Below the pieces are notes generated by a model that saw only the letters and a program-made list of their open reading frames with translations, was not told the DNA's origin and ran no database searches. DNA of 64,000 bases from Kordiimonas pumila (GTDB lineage Bacteria; Pseudomonadota; Alphaproteobacteria; Sphingomonadales; Kordiimonadaceae), in NCBI RefSeq assembly GCF_015240255.1, contig NZ_CP061205.1, forward strand, positions 3,582,501 through 3,646,500. The letters are read 5' to 3'. Of this stretch, positions 54,087 through 62,416 are shown piece after piece (within the stretch, counting starts at the first letter, position 1; each line of letters begins with the position of its first letter). A program made the translations under genes and the position numbers.

Positions 54087-55325
54087 TTATCGTCCCACGA
54101 TGAAGGATACAGTGGTGGTCGCACTACCCCCGATATTCAGTGTACCAACACGGCGGGCCCCTTCCACCTGATAGTCGCCAGCCTTACCTGCAACCTGTTT
54201 TGCCGCATCAAGCACCATTCGGGCACCGGTTGCACCAACAGGGTGCCCGAGCCCGATAAGCCCGCCACTTGGGTTAACAGGTAGTTTTCCGTCAAACGCA
54301 ATGGTGCTATCTTCAATAGCTTTCCAGCTTTCACCGGGCTTGGTAATACCAAAATGATCAATCGCCATATATTCTGTTGTGGTAAAACAGTCATGTGTCT
54401 CAATGGCATCCAAATCGAACGAGCCATTTATCGCGGCACGGCCAAACGCATCCATAATCGCGCGCCTTACATGCGGAAATATATAAGGTGAATTACTTTT
54501 CATACCTTCTGCCAATTTGCTATCAAGAGAAATGGGCGCCACAGAATGCCCCCAACCTTGAATACGGGGAATATTTTCCAAGGCAAGGCCGTGTTTGCTA
54601 GCATATTTTTCTGCGCCTTTGCGGCTTGCCAGAAACACAACAGCAGCCCCGTCCGTTACTTGACCGCAGTCTTGTCGACGAATGCGGCCATCAATAACAG
54701 GGTTTGCCTCGTTATCTTCAGTAAAGCTTTTCGGGCCAAACTCCCATTTTTTGGTCTGTGCATTAGGGTTTCGTTTTGCGTTCGCAAAGTTCACTTCCGC
54801 GATGCCTGCCAAATGCTGCTGCTTTAGTCCGTAACGCCTATCATATTCATCCCCAAGGCGGGAAAACATATGTGGCCAAGGGTATTTCACATCTGTGCAT
54901 TCATGACCTGCCCACATTGCAGTACCACCGATAAATTTAGCAGCCTGATCACCCGGTATATTGCGCATCATTTCAATGCCTAGCACAGCCACCACATCAT
55001 ATCGGCCCGCTTCAATTTCTGCAGTGGCAGAAAGCATGGCAATGCTACTTGATGCACATGCCGCTTCATGACGCCCTGCGGGCATGCCAGAAAAAGCCGG
55101 ATCAGCTTCGGCAAAAAAGCCACCTAAATGACCTTGACCACAGAAAAGTTCCGCCGTGAAGTTACCCACATGAGCAGCGTCAATATCTGTAGCGGCAAGC
55201 CCAGTTTCTGCCATGCCTTCTTCTAGAGTTTCCTTGAACATATCCATAAGCTCAAGGTTTTCGCGTGCCCAGTTCCTGCTGAAATCCGTCTGGTAGCCGC
55301 CTAAAATAAAAACATCATTCGCCAT
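54087..55325 (-). CDS. Thiolase, SCP2-type acetyl-CoA acetyltransferase
   Basis: About 412 residues. The nucleophile Cys90 lies in HEAACASSSIAML and the catalytic His in NPSGGLIGLGHPVGATGARM; the C-terminal GGSATTTVSFIVGR lacks the second Cys, as normal for the SCP2-like subfamily. These thiolases cleave bulky 3-ketoacyl-CoAs such as sterol side-chain or ring intermediates. The ATG at 55325 has AGGGAA; the frame extends to 55430. It is 13 bases after the isomerase gene, forming a two-gene operon under the shared 28-base motif. Confidence 0.87.
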   Translation of the reverse strand: MANDVFILGGYQTDFSRNWARENLELMDMFKETLEEGMAETGLAATDIDAAHVGNFTAELFCGQGHLGGFFAEADPAFSGMPAGRHEAACASSSIAMLSATAEIEAGRYDVVAVLGIEMMRNIPGDQAAKFIGGTAMWAGHECTDVKYPWPHMFSRLGDEYDRRYGLKQQHLAGIAEVNFANAKRNPNAQTKKWEFGPKSFTEDNEANPVIDGRIRRQDCGQVTDGAAVVFLASRKGAEKYASKHGLALENIPRIQGWGHSVAPISLDSKLAEGMKSNSPYIFPHVRRAIMDAFGRAAINGSFDLDAIETHDCFTTTEYMAIDHFGITKPGESWKAIEDSTIAFDGKLPVNPSGGLIGLGHPVGATGARMVLDAAKQVAGKAGDYQVEGARRVGTLNIGGSATTTVSFIVGR

Positions 55326-55338
55326 TTTCTTTTCCCTG

Positions 55339-55932
55339 TTACCAACCGCCTGTTTCACACCAGCGTTTTGCGTGCTCAAGCCTGTCTGCTCCCCAAAAAA
55401 GCTCATCTCCAATCGCAAACGTCGGCGCACCGAATACGCCCTTTTCCAATGCTATAGCCGTTGCACTGCGCACCGCTGCCTTGATTTCATCACTACCGCT
55501 TTTTTCCAGTATATTTGCAGCATCCACGTTCAGTTTTTGCAAAAGCTTGCCAATCACTTCCTGGCTTGCTGCATCTTGCCCTTCTGCAAAAACAGCATGG
55601 AATATAGCCTTTGCAAATAGCACCGCCGTCGCTTCAGGCAACGTATAAAAAACTCTGGCTGCAAGCATACTGTTGTAAGGAAAAACCTTAGGTAGCTTGA
55701 ATACAAGCTTTTCAGCCCGTGCATAGCGGGCCACATCACAAAAAGTATATTTACCCTTTGGTGTATCAGGCGTAACTGGGGACCAGCCATTTTCCCGGAA
55801 AATAATACCCAACAAAATAGGCTGCCATTTAACAGTTACACCTGTATTTGCAAAAGCCTCTTCCACGGTTTTTTGGGCGATATAAGAATAGGCCGATGAA
55901 AAATCAAAATAGAATGTAAGCTCCTTGCTCAT
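55339..55932 (-). CDS. 2-hydroxychromene-2-carboxylate isomerase-like DsbA-family protein
   Basis: About 197 residues with the kappa-class GST/DsbA fold: LTFYFDFSSAYSYIAQKTVE (Ser at the glutathione-activating position), KWQPILLGIIF, then the helical insert, and VFGAPTFAIGDELFWGADRL at the end containing the cis-Pro GAPTF. The family isomerises ring-opened aromatic intermediates with glutathione. The gor gene at 21690 would keep glutathione reduced. The ATG at 55932 has AAGGGGAAG. It heads an operon with the thiolase. Confidence 0.85.
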   Translation of the reverse strand: MSKELTFYFDFSSAYSYIAQKTVEEAFANTGVTVKWQPILLGIIFRENGWSPVTPDTPKGKYTFCDVARYARAEKLVFKLPKVFPYNSMLAARVFYTLPEATAVLFAKAIFHAVFAEGQDAASQEVIGKLLQKLNVDAANILEKSGSDEIKAAVRSATAIALEKGVFGAPTFAIGDELFWGADRLEHAKRWCETGGW

Positions 55933-55979
55933 ACCTTCCCCTTTCAGTTTGATACAGAGTGCTAAGCTGTAAGGTAGTT

Positions 55980-56007
55980 TATTGGTATTATTTTGCAAGT
56001 TATATAT
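55980..56007. promoter_or_regulatory. Shared 28-base motif, copy B (isomerase/NMO divergent promoter)
   Basis: TATTGGTAT..TTTTGCAAGTTATA..AT repeats copy A at 52304 with four mismatches. It lies 48 bases upstream of the isomerase ATG (minus strand) and 71 bases before the flavoprotein gene (plus strand), so one site could control both directions. Confidence 0.65.
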
Positions 56008-56078
56008 TTAATGCGGCTTATCTGCATAATAATGCCATTGCAAAGCATAACGAACCATTATAAACAAAAGGTATTATT

Positions 56079-57089
56079 ATGAAAGTTATGTATATGAACA
56101 GCACTGATACACACCATATATCAACACCTCAAGATAAGCTTTTAACGCTCATGGCCAGCATGAGCCTACCTGTTGTAGCGGCGCCTATGTTTTTGGTATC
56201 CGGCCCAGATTTGGTTCTCGCCGCATGCAGGAACGGTGTTATGGGGTCATTTCCATTTCCTAATGCCCGCACGCTTGAAGAGCTGGAAGCATGGCTTAAA
56301 ACAGTCACCGCAACACTTGCATTATGGAAAAAAGAACAGCCCGAAGCAAAAATAGCACCTTTTGCAGCCAATATGGTGGCACACAGTTCCTATGACAGAT
56401 TAGCTGCTGAACTAGAATTAGTCGCCAAGTATCAACCCCCTATTGTTATAACTGCTCTCGGTAGCCCCAAACCTGTTGTAGATGTAGTACATCAATACGG
56501 TGGGCTGGTATTTGCTGACGTGAATTCAGTAACATACGCCGAGAAAGCCTTATCTGCCGGTGCAGATGGCCTGGTGCTTGTCACCTCTGGCGCCGGTGGG
56601 CATACTGGCCATATGTCGCCGCTGGCGTTTGTAACAGCTGTACGAACTTTTTTTGACGGGCCTCTTATTGTTGGTGGCAGTATTTCAACAGGCGCTGCTG
56701 TACGTGCGGTTGAAATACTTGGTGCTAATCTTGCCTATATTGGAACCAGTTTTATTGCGGCAAACGAAAGCATCGCAAGTAGCGACTATAAAGACATGTT
56801 ACTGGCCGCAGAATATGAAGACCTGATACTCACAAATGCTTTATCAGGGGCTAATGCTTACTATTTGAAAGAGAGCCTTATTCGCATGGGGCTTGACCCC
56901 AATAACCCCGGCAGTAAAGACGGGCCTAATTTTGCAGGGTCACAGCAAAAGATAAACGCATGGCGGGATGTCTGGTCTGCAGGTCACGGTGTGGGCACCG
57001 TGAAAAAGATCGAGCCTGTTGCAAATATTGTTGCCCGTATTGAAGCCGAATATAAAGCCGCTGTTGCACGGCCCAGCTTCCTAAAATAA
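56079..57089 (+). CDS. Nitronate monooxygenase-like flavoprotein
   Basis: A TIM-barrel FMN protein of 336 residues: MSLPVVAAPMFLVSGPDLVLAA (about 28-48), FADVNSVTYAEKALSAGADGLV (about 145), then TSGAGGHTGHMSPLAFV with the conserved FMN-contacting GGHTG and GGSISTGAAVRAV as phosphate site. The family includes nitronate monooxygenases and enoyl reductases of the 2-nitropropane-dioxygenase type; family members in steroid loci act on hydrophobic ketones, so a nitro substrate is not implied. AAAGG precedes the ATG. It is divergent from the isomerase gene and followed by a strong terminator. Confidence 0.85.
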   Translation: MKVMYMNSTDTHHISTPQDKLLTLMASMSLPVVAAPMFLVSGPDLVLAACRNGVMGSFPFPNARTLEELEAWLKTVTATLALWKKEQPEAKIAPFAANMVAHSSYDRLAAELELVAKYQPPIVITALGSPKPVVDVVHQYGGLVFADVNSVTYAEKALSAGADGLVLVTSGAGGHTGHMSPLAFVTAVRTFFDGPLIVGGSISTGAAVRAVEILGANLAYIGTSFIAANESIASSDYKDMLLAAEYEDLILTNALSGANAYYLKESLIRMGLDPNNPGSKDGPNFAGSQQKINAWRDVWSAGHGVGTVKKIEPVANIVARIEAEYKAAVARPSFLK

Positions 57090-57090
57090 C

Positions 57091-57126
57091 AATAGCAGCA
57101 CAGGCCTTTTGGGCCTGCGCTGTTAT
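57091..57126. terminator. Bidirectional intrinsic terminator
   Basis: A long stem (AATAGCAGC-A-CAGGCC paired with GGCCTG-C-GCTGTTATT, one mismatch and one G-T pair) lies exactly between the convergent flavoprotein and amidohydrolase genes. Confidence 0.85.
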
Positions 57127-57131
57127 TTGCT

Positions 57132-58418
57132 TTAATCTTCCATCGGTACAACCGCGCCTGACTTCATAACAAAAGCCATTTTTTCAAGCACTGTTACATC
57201 TTCAAGTGGGTTACCATTAACCGCGACAAGATCTGCAACCTTACCCGCAACAAGCGACCCTGACTGAGCATCAACACCCAAATGTTTTGCGGCCCAGACC
57301 GTTGCTGAACGAATGGTATCAAGTGGGGAAAAACCTGCTTTTACCATAAGCGCAAACTCTTTTCCGTTATCACCGTGCTCAGACACACCGCTGTCTGTAC
57401 CAAAAGCAAACTTAACGCCCCCTTCACGAGCACGGCTAGCAGCAGCCACCATAATGGGGCCAACTGTTTTAGCTTTTGCCCTTACAGCATCTGGCATCCA
57501 GTCTGATTCAGCCGCCGCAAGCGTAACTGTTGCGCCAGCAAGAAGTGTAGGCACAAGATAGGTGCCATTTTTCTTCATGAGCTTAATAGACTCGCCGTCT
57601 AGGTAACTACCGTGTTCAATCGAATCCACACCCGCTTTAACAGCCGCATTAATACCATCAGTGCCGTGTGCATGACATGCAACTTGCCGACCAAGACGGT
57701 GCGCTGTGGTTACAATTGCCTCTAACTCTGCATCTGTCATTTGCTGACCAACGCCCGTCGCGGTGTTAGACATAACACCACCCGTGGAAGCGATCTTGAT
57801 TACATCAGCTCCGTTCTGAATGGCCATACGCACAGACTGGGCACACTTATCTGCGCCTGTGCACACCAAAGGCGACCGAAAGGCCGCTATCACATCAGGA
57901 ATAAATCCGTTAATGTCGCCGTGGCCGCCGTGCACACCAACGCCGCCTGAGGCAATAATATGCGGTCCCTGAACCTTGCCTGCTTTAATCGCATCGCGCA
58001 GGGCATATATAGCTTCGGTTGGACCACCAAGGTCCGCCACTGTTGTAAAACCGGCCCGCAAGGTTTTTTGCCCATTTAACATAGCGTCAAACGTATAATC
58101 AGAATCCGTTTTCTTGAAGGCATCTAACTCGTCACTCTTCCCAGCCACACCGTATAAATGCACATGAGAATCCATAAAACCCGGTAATATGAATTTATCT
58201 TTAAGGTCAATGACCGTGCCTTCACCAACAAAACCGTCTTCAATGGAAGTAATTTTTCCATCCGTTACCACAATGGTTTTATCTTCAAGAACTTTTCCGT
58301 TTTCAGGATCTGCCAGTACACGCCCAACCTGAAGATAAATTGTATCGTCAGCGGCGCAAACAGCCTGCCCTGCAAACATCAGGCAGGCGCAAACGCCCAA
58401 ATATTTGATAAACTTCAT
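57132..58418 (-). CDS. Secreted amidohydrolase, imidazolonepropionase/prolidase-like
   Basis: A metal-dependent amidohydrolase of 428 residues with a signal peptide (MKFIKYLGVCACLMFAGQAV, cleavage after CAA). Metal ligands are DSHVHLYG (about 84), the Lys-site VIKIASTGGVM (about 215), HAHGTDG (about 252), HGSYLDG and FGTDSGVSEHGDN (about 343). This ordering matches Xaa-Pro/Xaa-Arg dipeptidases of the imidazolonepropionase-like group. AAGGAG lies upstream. Divergent from an acyl-peptidase of CocE type, with which it could cooperate in breaking down an amide-linked compound. Confidence 0.85.
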   Translation of the reverse strand: MKFIKYLGVCACLMFAGQAVCAADDTIYLQVGRVLADPENGKVLEDKTIVVTDGKITSIEDGFVGEGTVIDLKDKFILPGFMDSHVHLYGVAGKSDELDAFKKTDSDYTFDAMLNGQKTLRAGFTTVADLGGPTEAIYALRDAIKAGKVQGPHIIASGGVGVHGGHGDINGFIPDVIAAFRSPLVCTGADKCAQSVRMAIQNGADVIKIASTGGVMSNTATGVGQQMTDAELEAIVTTAHRLGRQVACHAHGTDGINAAVKAGVDSIEHGSYLDGESIKLMKKNGTYLVPTLLAGATVTLAAAESDWMPDAVRAKAKTVGPIMVAAASRAREGGVKFAFGTDSGVSEHGDNGKEFALMVKAGFSPLDTIRSATVWAAKHLGVDAQSGSLVAGKVADLVAVNGNPLEDVTVLEKMAFVMKSGAVVPMED

Positions 58419-58593
58419 GAAACTTCTCCTTATTATTGTTATAAAAGGAGCTTGATATATGCCTCAAACCACAGGATTCGTATAACCCCCTGCCATCTAT
58501 GCTGCACAAAAGCCCCTTGCCTGTCTGGTATTTTCCCTGCCGTCCAGATGCGCCATCATGTCTTGGTCTTTTAAAAAGTCAAACTCTATCAGC

Positions 58594-58666
58594 AATATAT
58601 TCTCTGATTATATAATATATTCTCCAATTAGGTTGACATCGCGGGATACAGGGTTTTACATCGCGG
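58594..58666 (+). promoter_or_regulatory. Two sets of direct repeats upstream of the CocE-type gene
   Basis: AATATATTCTC-N2-ATTA occurs at 58594-58610 and 58614-58630 (period 20). Just downstream TT-N-ACATCGCGG occurs at 58633-58644 and 58655-58666 (period 22), the first containing a TTGACA -35-like word. Both periods equal about two helical turns. They lie in the 267-base divergent region with the amidohydrolase gene; nothing else is seen there. Confidence 0.6.
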
Positions 58667-58685
58667 TAAAATAAGGGGAGATAAA

Positions 58686-60566
58686 ATGAGACACGCAGCG
58701 ATAGCCATACTGGCCTTACTATCCTTTGCCGTTACAGCAGTAGATAAAGACTATAGCCTGTATAGCGAAGAAGCTCTTCAAAATATTTTGGCACAAAAAG
58801 CCGATCTGCACTCCAAGGAAATGGTTCCAACACGCGATGGTACCAGCCTCGCATCAGATATTTACATACCCAAAGGCGCCAAGGGCGTGCTGCCAACTAT
58901 TCTGTGGCGAACACCCTATAACTATTCAAAGCTTAACTGGCTTCAACTACGTTATGCCGCTGAAGCAATAGACAATGGGTTTATTTTTATTATCCAAAAC
59001 GAGCGCGGACGCTATTTTTCTGAAGGTGAATTTGAAATTCTAGGCCACCCTCGCACAGATGGCTATGATACCTTAAGCTGGATTGAAAAACAGTCTTGGT
59101 CAAATGGCAAGGTAGGTACGCTTGGGTGCTCGTCATCAGCTGAATGGCAATTAGCGCTTGCCGCACAAAACCACCCGGCACATGCTGCGATGGTACCCAT
59201 GGCATCAGGTGCTGGCATTGGCCGTGTCGGACCCTTCCAAGAACAGGGCAACTGGTATACAGGCGGCGTACCCCGCACGCTGTTTTTTGTCTGGCTTTAT
59301 CATGTAGACAACCCCTTACGCGCTACAATCCCATTTGGCCTTGATCAAGAAACACGCGCCAGAATAGCAAGCTATAATGACCTGGCAGCCCAAAAACCCA
59401 AGGTAGATTGGCCCACACGCATTAAACATTTACCTTTAATTGACCTGCTAACCGGGTTGGGTGAACCTGAAGGGACATACGAAAAATTCATTGCTCGCAA
59501 ACCAAATGATCCAGAATGGTTCGAAGGTGGCTTATATCACGACAATGAGGGCTGGGGCGTTCCGGCTTTATGGTTCAATTCATGGTATGATGTTTCTATT
59601 GGCCCCAATCTCGCACTCTTTAACCATGCCCGTAACGCCAAAACAGACAAAGAAGCGAGCGCAAACCAATATGCTGTCATCGCGCCGGTGCCACACTGCC
59701 AGTACAACAAGCTTGGCCCTGACACAGTGGTAGGCGAACGTCCTATGGGTGACACAAGTTTTGAGGTTGATAAATCAATCTTTGCTTGGTTTGACTATTG
59801 GCTAAAAGGCAACAAGTCTGCGTGGCCTAAATCTACCCCGCCTGTTCAATATTTCACAATGGGCGAGAATAAATGGAACTCTTCGAACGAGTGGCCACCG
59901 CGCAAAACCAAATCAAAACGTTTTTACCTGCATAGTGATGGCAATGCCAATAGCCTATACGGTGACGGCACCTTGAGAGCAACTGCTCCTGAAACAGATC
60001 AAGCAGCTGACACATTTGTATATGACCCGCAGAACCCGGTACAAACAATTGGGGGGGCTGATTGCTGCAACGGCGGCCTCGTGATACCGGGTGCATATGA
60101 TCAGCGCATTATTGAAGCAAGAAACGATGTGTTAGTTTACACAACTGAAGCCTTTGATAAGCCGCTTGAGATAACGGGTGCGATTACACCAGTTATTTAT
60201 GTTTCTTCAGATGCAAAAGATACAGACTTTGCCGTCAAACTTGTTGATGTAACACCAGAGGGCACTGCATACATAATTGGTGATACGATTCTGCGAGCAC
60301 GATACAGGGAAGGCTTTGATAAAGAAGTAATGATGGATAAAGATCAAGTTTACAAACTTGAGCTTTCCCCCATGACAACAAGCCTGACCATTGAAAAAGG
60401 CCACAAAATTCGTATTGAAATCACATCGTCAAACTTTCCAAAGTTTGCCCGAAATCTCAACACAGGTGGCGATAATGTGACCGAAAGCGAAAGTGTTACT
60501 GCACGGAATAGTGTACACCACACTATAGACGCAGCTTCCTATATAGAGTTTTCTATTATGCCTTAA
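58686..60566 (+). CDS. Secreted CocE/NonD-family hydrolase (X-Pro dipeptidyl-peptidase S15-like)
   Basis: 626 residues with a signal peptide (MRHAAIAILALLSFAVTAV). The alpha/beta-hydrolase half has VPTRDGTSLASDIYIPKGAK, WRTPYNYSK, QNERGRYFSEGEF and the nucleophile elbow LGCSSSAEWQLALAAQNHP (Ser near 150). The usual elbow GxSYxG is here GCSSSAEWQ, a deviation to note. WFDYWLKGNKS leads to the C-terminal jelly-roll domain (about 400-626) with VYVSSDAKDTDFAVKLVDV. Substrates of the family are acyl esters or X-Pro peptides. GGGGAG precedes the ATG. Confidence 0.87.
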   Translation: MRHAAIAILALLSFAVTAVDKDYSLYSEEALQNILAQKADLHSKEMVPTRDGTSLASDIYIPKGAKGVLPTILWRTPYNYSKLNWLQLRYAAEAIDNGFIFIIQNERGRYFSEGEFEILGHPRTDGYDTLSWIEKQSWSNGKVGTLGCSSSAEWQLALAAQNHPAHAAMVPMASGAGIGRVGPFQEQGNWYTGGVPRTLFFVWLYHVDNPLRATIPFGLDQETRARIASYNDLAAQKPKVDWPTRIKHLPLIDLLTGLGEPEGTYEKFIARKPNDPEWFEGGLYHDNEGWGVPALWFNSWYDVSIGPNLALFNHARNAKTDKEASANQYAVIAPVPHCQYNKLGPDTVVGERPMGDTSFEVDKSIFAWFDYWLKGNKSAWPKSTPPVQYFTMGENKWNSSNEWPPRKTKSKRFYLHSDGNANSLYGDGTLRATAPETDQAADTFVYDPQNPVQTIGGADCCNGGLVIPGAYDQRIIEARNDVLVYTTEAFDKPLEITGAITPVIYVSSDAKDTDFAVKLVDVTPEGTAYIIGDTILRARYREGFDKEVMMDKDQVYKLELSPMTTSLTIEKGHKIRIEITSSNFPKFARNLNTGGDNVTESESVTARNSVHHTIDAASYIEFSIMP

Positions 60567-60586
60567 CGGCATCAAGGGACGAGCAA

Positions 60587-61264
60587 CTAGCTCTCTGCTA
60601 CGGCGGAGAGCCTTTTTTGTTCTGCCTCAGCAAGCGTTACAAGTTTTGACTGAAACTCGTGGTCATCGCTGGAGCAAATGCAGAGAATTTCTGCCTCATC
60701 ACAGTCTAGCGCAATATAGGCGTGCCCCATACCACTATCAATATATATGCCTTGCCCTGCATCAAGCCTTATGGGTGTATAAAAAGCCAAATGCACCTCA
60801 ATAGATCCTGAAAGCACATATAGAAACTCTTCACCGTCGTGTTCAGCAAGAGGGCCAAATTCTTCAAGGCTTTTTGTGCGGACCGTCACTAGAATTGGTA
60901 CCATTCTCTTTTTTCTAAGATCAGCGCACAGATATTTATAATCGTAATTAGCGGTTTCAACTCGCAATTGGTTTGCGCCATTCACAAGGCTGCGACGTGC
61001 CGTAACAGGGATAGTTACCGTTTCAGGCTTGTCTGAAGGCCCTGCCACGAATTCTGCAATACTCATACCCAAGCGGGCTGTTACCTGTTGTAATTTATCA
61101 AAAGTAAGGGAAAGCTTATCACTTTCAACCTTGCCAAGAGTTGAGAGCGGAATACCAATCACTTGGCTCATCTGCTTCAAAGTCCAGCCGTTACTGCGCC
61201 TTACCGCACCAAGCAAACTGCCCAGCGTTTTTTCCTCAGGTTTTTTTGTGCTTTCTTGGATCAT
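60587..61264 (-). CDS. XRE-family regulator with C-terminal cupin
   Basis: 225 residues: an N-terminal lambda-type helix-turn-helix (about 15-70: GSLLGAVRRSNGWTLKQMSQ, IGIPLSTLGKVESDKLSLT) and a C-terminal cupin_2 barrel (about 145-215: HDGEEFLYVLSGSIEVHL and DAGQGIYIDSGMGHAYIAL). Such regulators sense a small ligand through the cupin. It lies 65 bases downstream of the fumarylpyruvate-hydrolase-like gene on the same strand, with a ribosome site TAGGGA, and could control either that module or the convergent CocE gene. Confidence 0.88.
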   Translation of the reverse strand: MIQESTKKPEEKTLGSLLGAVRRSNGWTLKQMSQVIGIPLSTLGKVESDKLSLTFDKLQQVTARLGMSIAEFVAGPSDKPETVTIPVTARRSLVNGANQLRVETANYDYKYLCADLRKKRMVPILVTVRTKSLEEFGPLAEHDGEEFLYVLSGSIEVHLAFYTPIRLDAGQGIYIDSGMGHAYIALDCDEAEILCICSSDDHEFQSKLVTLAEAEQKRLSAVAES

Positions 61265-61329
61265 TTTTCCCTATTAACCAGTTATCTATAATGAGGCAAG
61301 AAGAGACGTGCCCCTCAAGGCACTAAAGA

Positions 61330-62028
61330 TTAATCAGCAGCGATAGGGCCTATACTGACTTTCAAGTCTGTCAATTTGCTAATCTGTACAAGTATTTCAT
61401 CACCTGTCTCAACAGGTCCGATGCCAGCTGGCGTCCCTGTATAAATCAGATCGCCAGCCTCAACACGATATAGCCTCGACAGGAGCGAAATAATATCAGC
61501 GACCGGCCAAATCATGTCCGCTAGGTCAGCTTGCTGCCTAGTATCACCGTTCACTGACAAGCTTATAGAACCAGAACTCAGATGCCCAACATCAGCAACT
61601 CGGTGAATAAGCCCTAGCGGTGCTGACTGTTCCACATTTTTACTGGTATCCCAAGGCCAGCCTTTTTCGCGGGCCATAGTTTGAATATCGCGCCGGGTCA
61701 TATCCAGCCCTGTCGCATAGCCAAATACATGGCTCAACGCATCGGCACTTTGAATATTACGCCCTGACTTGCCAATGGCAACAACAAGCTCTGCTTCATA
61801 GTGAAAATCAGTAGTGCCCTGAGGATAAGGTATAATACTACCCGATGGCACCACAGTCTCAGACCATTTTGTAAAAAAGAAGGGTGGGTTTCGTTCAGGG
61901 TCTTGCCCCATTTCACGAGCATGTTCCGCATAATTTCGGCCAACACAAAAAACTCGACGTACAGGAAATTTTGCGCCGCCAGCAATTGCAGCTACAATCG
62001 GGCTTGGGCATTCAAAAGCATAGGCCAT
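61330..62028 (-). CDS. Fumarylacetoacetate hydrolase family protein, fumarylpyruvate-hydrolase-like
   Basis: 232 residues with the full FAH domain: FPVRRVFCVGRNYAEHAREM, DPERNPPFFFTKWSETVVPS, DFHYEAELVVAIGKSGRNI (metal-binding Glu pair), GLDMTRRDIQ and DLIYTGTPAGIGPVETGDE. The wording is that of fumarylpyruvate hydrolases of the gentisate pathway, which yield fumarate and pyruvate. Upstream on the same strand are DUF2783 and a flavin monooxygenase. The 186-base gap to DUF2783 shows no gene. The ribosome site is weak. Confidence 0.85.
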   Translation of the reverse strand: MAYAFECPSPIVAAIAGGAKFPVRRVFCVGRNYAEHAREMGQDPERNPPFFFTKWSETVVPSGSIIPYPQGTTDFHYEAELVVAIGKSGRNIQSADALSHVFGYATGLDMTRRDIQTMAREKGWPWDTSKNVEQSAPLGLIHRVADVGHLSSGSISLSVNGDTRQQADLADMIWPVADIISLLSRLYRVEAGDLIYTGTPAGIGPVETGDEILVQISKLTDLKVSIGPIAAD

Positions 62029-62214
62029 TCAGGACTCTCTATCGTTGGAAAATCTACTTAATGCCACATTGCCCAAACCGCATGAAAAAGACAAGTTTCT
62101 AACGTAAAGCAAACGCTTTGGCGCACTAACACCAGAACACCAATTATAATAGAGCAACGCCTAACGCCTGTTTACAAGAAGGGCTACGGGCTTAAAAATT
62201 CAGAAGTATTTTCA

Positions 62215-62415
62215 TTATTTAAGGCTATTACCTGCGGCAAGACGAAGAGCCTGCTCTAGAATATCTTTATCCCCTACATGATTTGCGAGGATCAGGATCA
62301 AGCGGGCGTTTATCCTCATACTATCTTCTATCTTGCGGCCATCATGCAGCCTGATGAGTGACCCGTAAAAATCATCAGCCGCAGCTATATTAGCCGAGGT
62401 GTTTAACAAGCTCAT
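62215..62415 (-). CDS. DUF2783 small protein
   Basis: 66 residues: DDFYGSLIRLHDG, then RINARLILILANHVGDKDIL and EQALRLAAG, the signature of DUF2783. This family is found almost only next to flavin-dependent hydroxylases of aromatic catabolism and is thought to be an accessory of that enzyme; its exact role is unknown. The ATG is one base after the monooxygenase stop, so the two are translationally coupled. Confidence 0.8.
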   Translation of the reverse strand: MSLLNTSANIAAADDFYGSLIRLHDGRKIEDSMRINARLILILANHVGDKDILEQALRLAAGNSLK

Positions 62416-62416
62416 A

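Noticed and set aside
62029-62214. A possible tRNA or small RNA in the 186-base gap before the FAH gene
   Set aside because: I could not fold a cloverleaf or find a T-loop GTTCRA word or terminator; nothing supports it.
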